From Cyclospora cayetanensis (taxonomy: Eukaryota; Apicomplexa; Conoidasida; Eucoccidiorida; Eimeriidae), in the NCBI RefSeq assembly GCF_002999335.1, contig NW_020312579.1, forward strand, positions 124,001 to 188,000: a stretch of 64,000 bases of DNA. The letters run 5' to 3'. A program made the translations under genes and the position numbers. Below the pieces are notes generated by a model. That model had not been told where the DNA came from. It saw only the letters and a list, made by a program, of their open reading frames with translations, and searched no databases. This document shows, one piece after another, positions 62,701 through 64,000 of the stretch; positions within the stretch are counted from its first letter, which is position 1, and every line of letters starts with the position of its first letter.

Positions 62701-63852
62701 GCGACAGCTCAGTGGGCACTCACCAATAGCTACATTTTTATGCCAAGCACCTCTTGGCAGCACAAAATATGAGGCTGCGTAAGCACTGCCAGCTATTGGC
62801 AATGCATGGTCAAAATAATCTACACTGATGAGTTATGTAGAGTCCTATTTCTGACCGCCAAACACTAAGAGCCATGATACCAGTGTTACGGGCTAATATA
62901 GCTATCATTCACACTACAGTTGCATTTCTACCCTCTGTCGCTGCTTGATATCTTGTTAAATAGTAGACTACAAAAGATCATAGTGGGCACAGCCTCATTT
63001 TACGGCAGCCTGCTCTCTGCACATTGACCATTCTCGCTGAAATTTAGGTCGGCTGTATGGCCTGATTCCCTCAGTTAAATACAACAAACAAATCCGCCAT
63101 GTCATATATTAGCAACTGCTTCCGTAAGGGTGTTGGTGTACGGCTTTAAGCCCCAGACAAAAAGGGAGAGTTTGGCTTCCAAGAATCAGCGGGAAAGAAC
63201 TAGTGAACACGGGTGGAATTTGAAGCTACCGACAGCAGCCACTGCTGAGCTGAGCACAAGTAGATATAAGTGGCCGGTTATCATATCTGTTCAAATTAGG
63301 GAAACTGCCGTAGGATCCAGCTGGATGATCGTCGCATGGCTTACAGAGATCCACGACCTGACGCCGAATAGCGAATATCTTATTTTTCGGCCCATACCCA
63401 CAAGCCTTGGTTTGAATTTCCCTGGAGATATATCCTTCCTGGTATGTGCTGAAATATTACCGATGAAACAGTTCAACCTACGCACGCCTAGAGGCGTAGC
63501 TGCACCAATGGCATGAAAGGGGTCCAAGGTGACCCCACAAATCTTGGGTTCCAGATCCCTTCTTACGGCGTATAGTGCGACAAAAATTCTTCTAATCGCT
63601 AGTCTAGACAAAATCGAGATGATTATTGTGGTGGGAAGGCGCCTCAGCGTCACAAGATGTGCCTAGGTTTTTGCTCTTCGTCACTACCGTCCGTAGCCCT
63701 GCATTTATCTGAACCAAATGTCTTTCAGCGTGGTTCGCTACCCCCTTTCAGCGGCAGTGCCGATGACTATGGGAGCATGCATGAGTCTTTCTGTGATGTT
63801 GTTTTGTATTCTTGTGCTTGTTCTGTACCTAAAGTGTTACTGTGAGCTAACG
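56738..63852. other. long stretch with no supported gene
   Basis: About 7.1 kb in which open frames are short on both strands; those of 124 codons near 57785-58159 and 128 codons near 63130-63516 have no family similarity or splice partners that I can defend. No tRNA, rRNA or tandem repeat was recognised. The only clear structure is the hairpin at 60494-60532. The stretch may hold fast-evolving or non-coding genes that cannot be seen by eye. Confidence 0.5.
60494..60532. repeat. perfect 17-bp inverted repeat with 5-nt T loop
   Basis: The left arm (60494-60510, AACTTTTGAAGAAATTC) and the right arm (60516-60532) are exact reverse complements, separated by five T residues. The RNA from either strand would form a stable hairpin. 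It lies in the gene-poor stretch far from any supported gene, so a transcription terminator role is not implied. It could be the relic of a small inverted-repeat element, a small-RNA precursor, or an extruding palindrome. Confidence 0.9.
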
Positions 63853-64000
63853 ATGCTGCATAGACTGCAGAGCTGCCTGCGGGTGTTGCTAGTGGTGCAG
63901 ACTTTCCTCACAGTAGCGGCGGTTGTAGTCCTCTCTGTTGCGCCTACTGCATCAGGCCATGCATCGGCTACGTTTTCTAACATTATCGCGAGTCGCCAAG
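63853..64000 (+). CDS. N-terminal part of a secretory-pathway protein, cut by the window edge
   Basis: The ATG at 63853 opens a frame that runs to the last base (49 codons). It begins MLHRLQSCLRVLLVVQTFL and continues through TVAAVVVLSVAPTASG: a short basic start, a hydrophobic core of about 20 residues, then small residues around a likely cleavage site, which is a classical signal peptide or signal anchor. The rest of the protein lies outside the window, so no function can be given; in coccidia such leaders are common on surface and organelle proteins. Confidence 0.55.
   Translation, partial: MLHRLQSCLRVLLVVQTFLTVAAVVVLSVAPTASGHASATFSNIIASRQ

Noticed and set aside
63520..63565. Sequence resembling a tRNA T-loop (gggttccagatccc).
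   Set aside because: No matching acceptor, D or anticodon arms could be built around it.
63291..63653. Overlapping plus and minus open frames of about 120-128 codons near 63130-63653.
   Set aside because: No family similarity, no splice partners, and mutual overlap suggest chance open frames.
1..64000. CRISPR arrays, bacterial operons, Shine-Dalgarno sites, insertion sequences.
   Set aside because: The window is spliced eukaryotic DNA; no such structures were seen.

Overview
This is a nuclear window from an intron-dense protist that builds a flagellum. Exons are short (about 50-550 nt), introns are about 75-520 nt with GT-AG borders and pyrimidine-rich 3' ends, base composition looks fairly balanced, and low-complexity extensions interrupt otherwise conserved proteins. 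My best guess is an alveolate, most likely a coccidian apicomplexan (flagellate microgametes, a secretory-leader gene at the right edge). That guess rests on gene style, not on a diagnostic marker, and I cannot name a species.

Layout: (1) about 190-2363, +, the 3' part of an unrecognised multi-exon gene. (2) 4290-26714, +, a complete or nearly complete axonemal inner-arm dynein heavy chain of the DNAH1 class. I rebuilt it as 62 exons whose splice phases agree throughout, giving about 4,070 residues; three of its introns appear to be GC-AG. (3) 29503-36626, +, a cullin with a long N-terminal extension, an internal low-complexity insertion and a 25-nt last exon carrying the end of the protein. 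(4) 39454-42836, +, a calnexin/calreticulin-like ER protein whose lectin domain is recognisable but whose proline-rich P-domain is missing. (5) about 46503-51421, +, a multi-exon protein with EF-hand-like motifs and coiled coil, probably flagellar. (6) 53712-56202, -, a coiled-coil protein of the outer-dynein-arm docking complex family (ODA1/CCDC63/ODAD1). (7) 63853 to the right edge, +, the start of a gene with an N-terminal signal peptide. The stretches between are long (2-7 kb) and I see no supported genes in them; one holds a perfect 17-bp hairpin.

The dynein heavy chain and the docking-complex protein both belong to the axoneme, and the EF-hand gene may do so too. The cullin (ubiquitin ligase scaffold) and the calnexin-like protein (ER quality control) are housekeeping families with lineage-specific changes. 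Exon borders come from reading splice sites by eye with reading-frame continuity and remembered family sequences; no alignment or transcript data were available.
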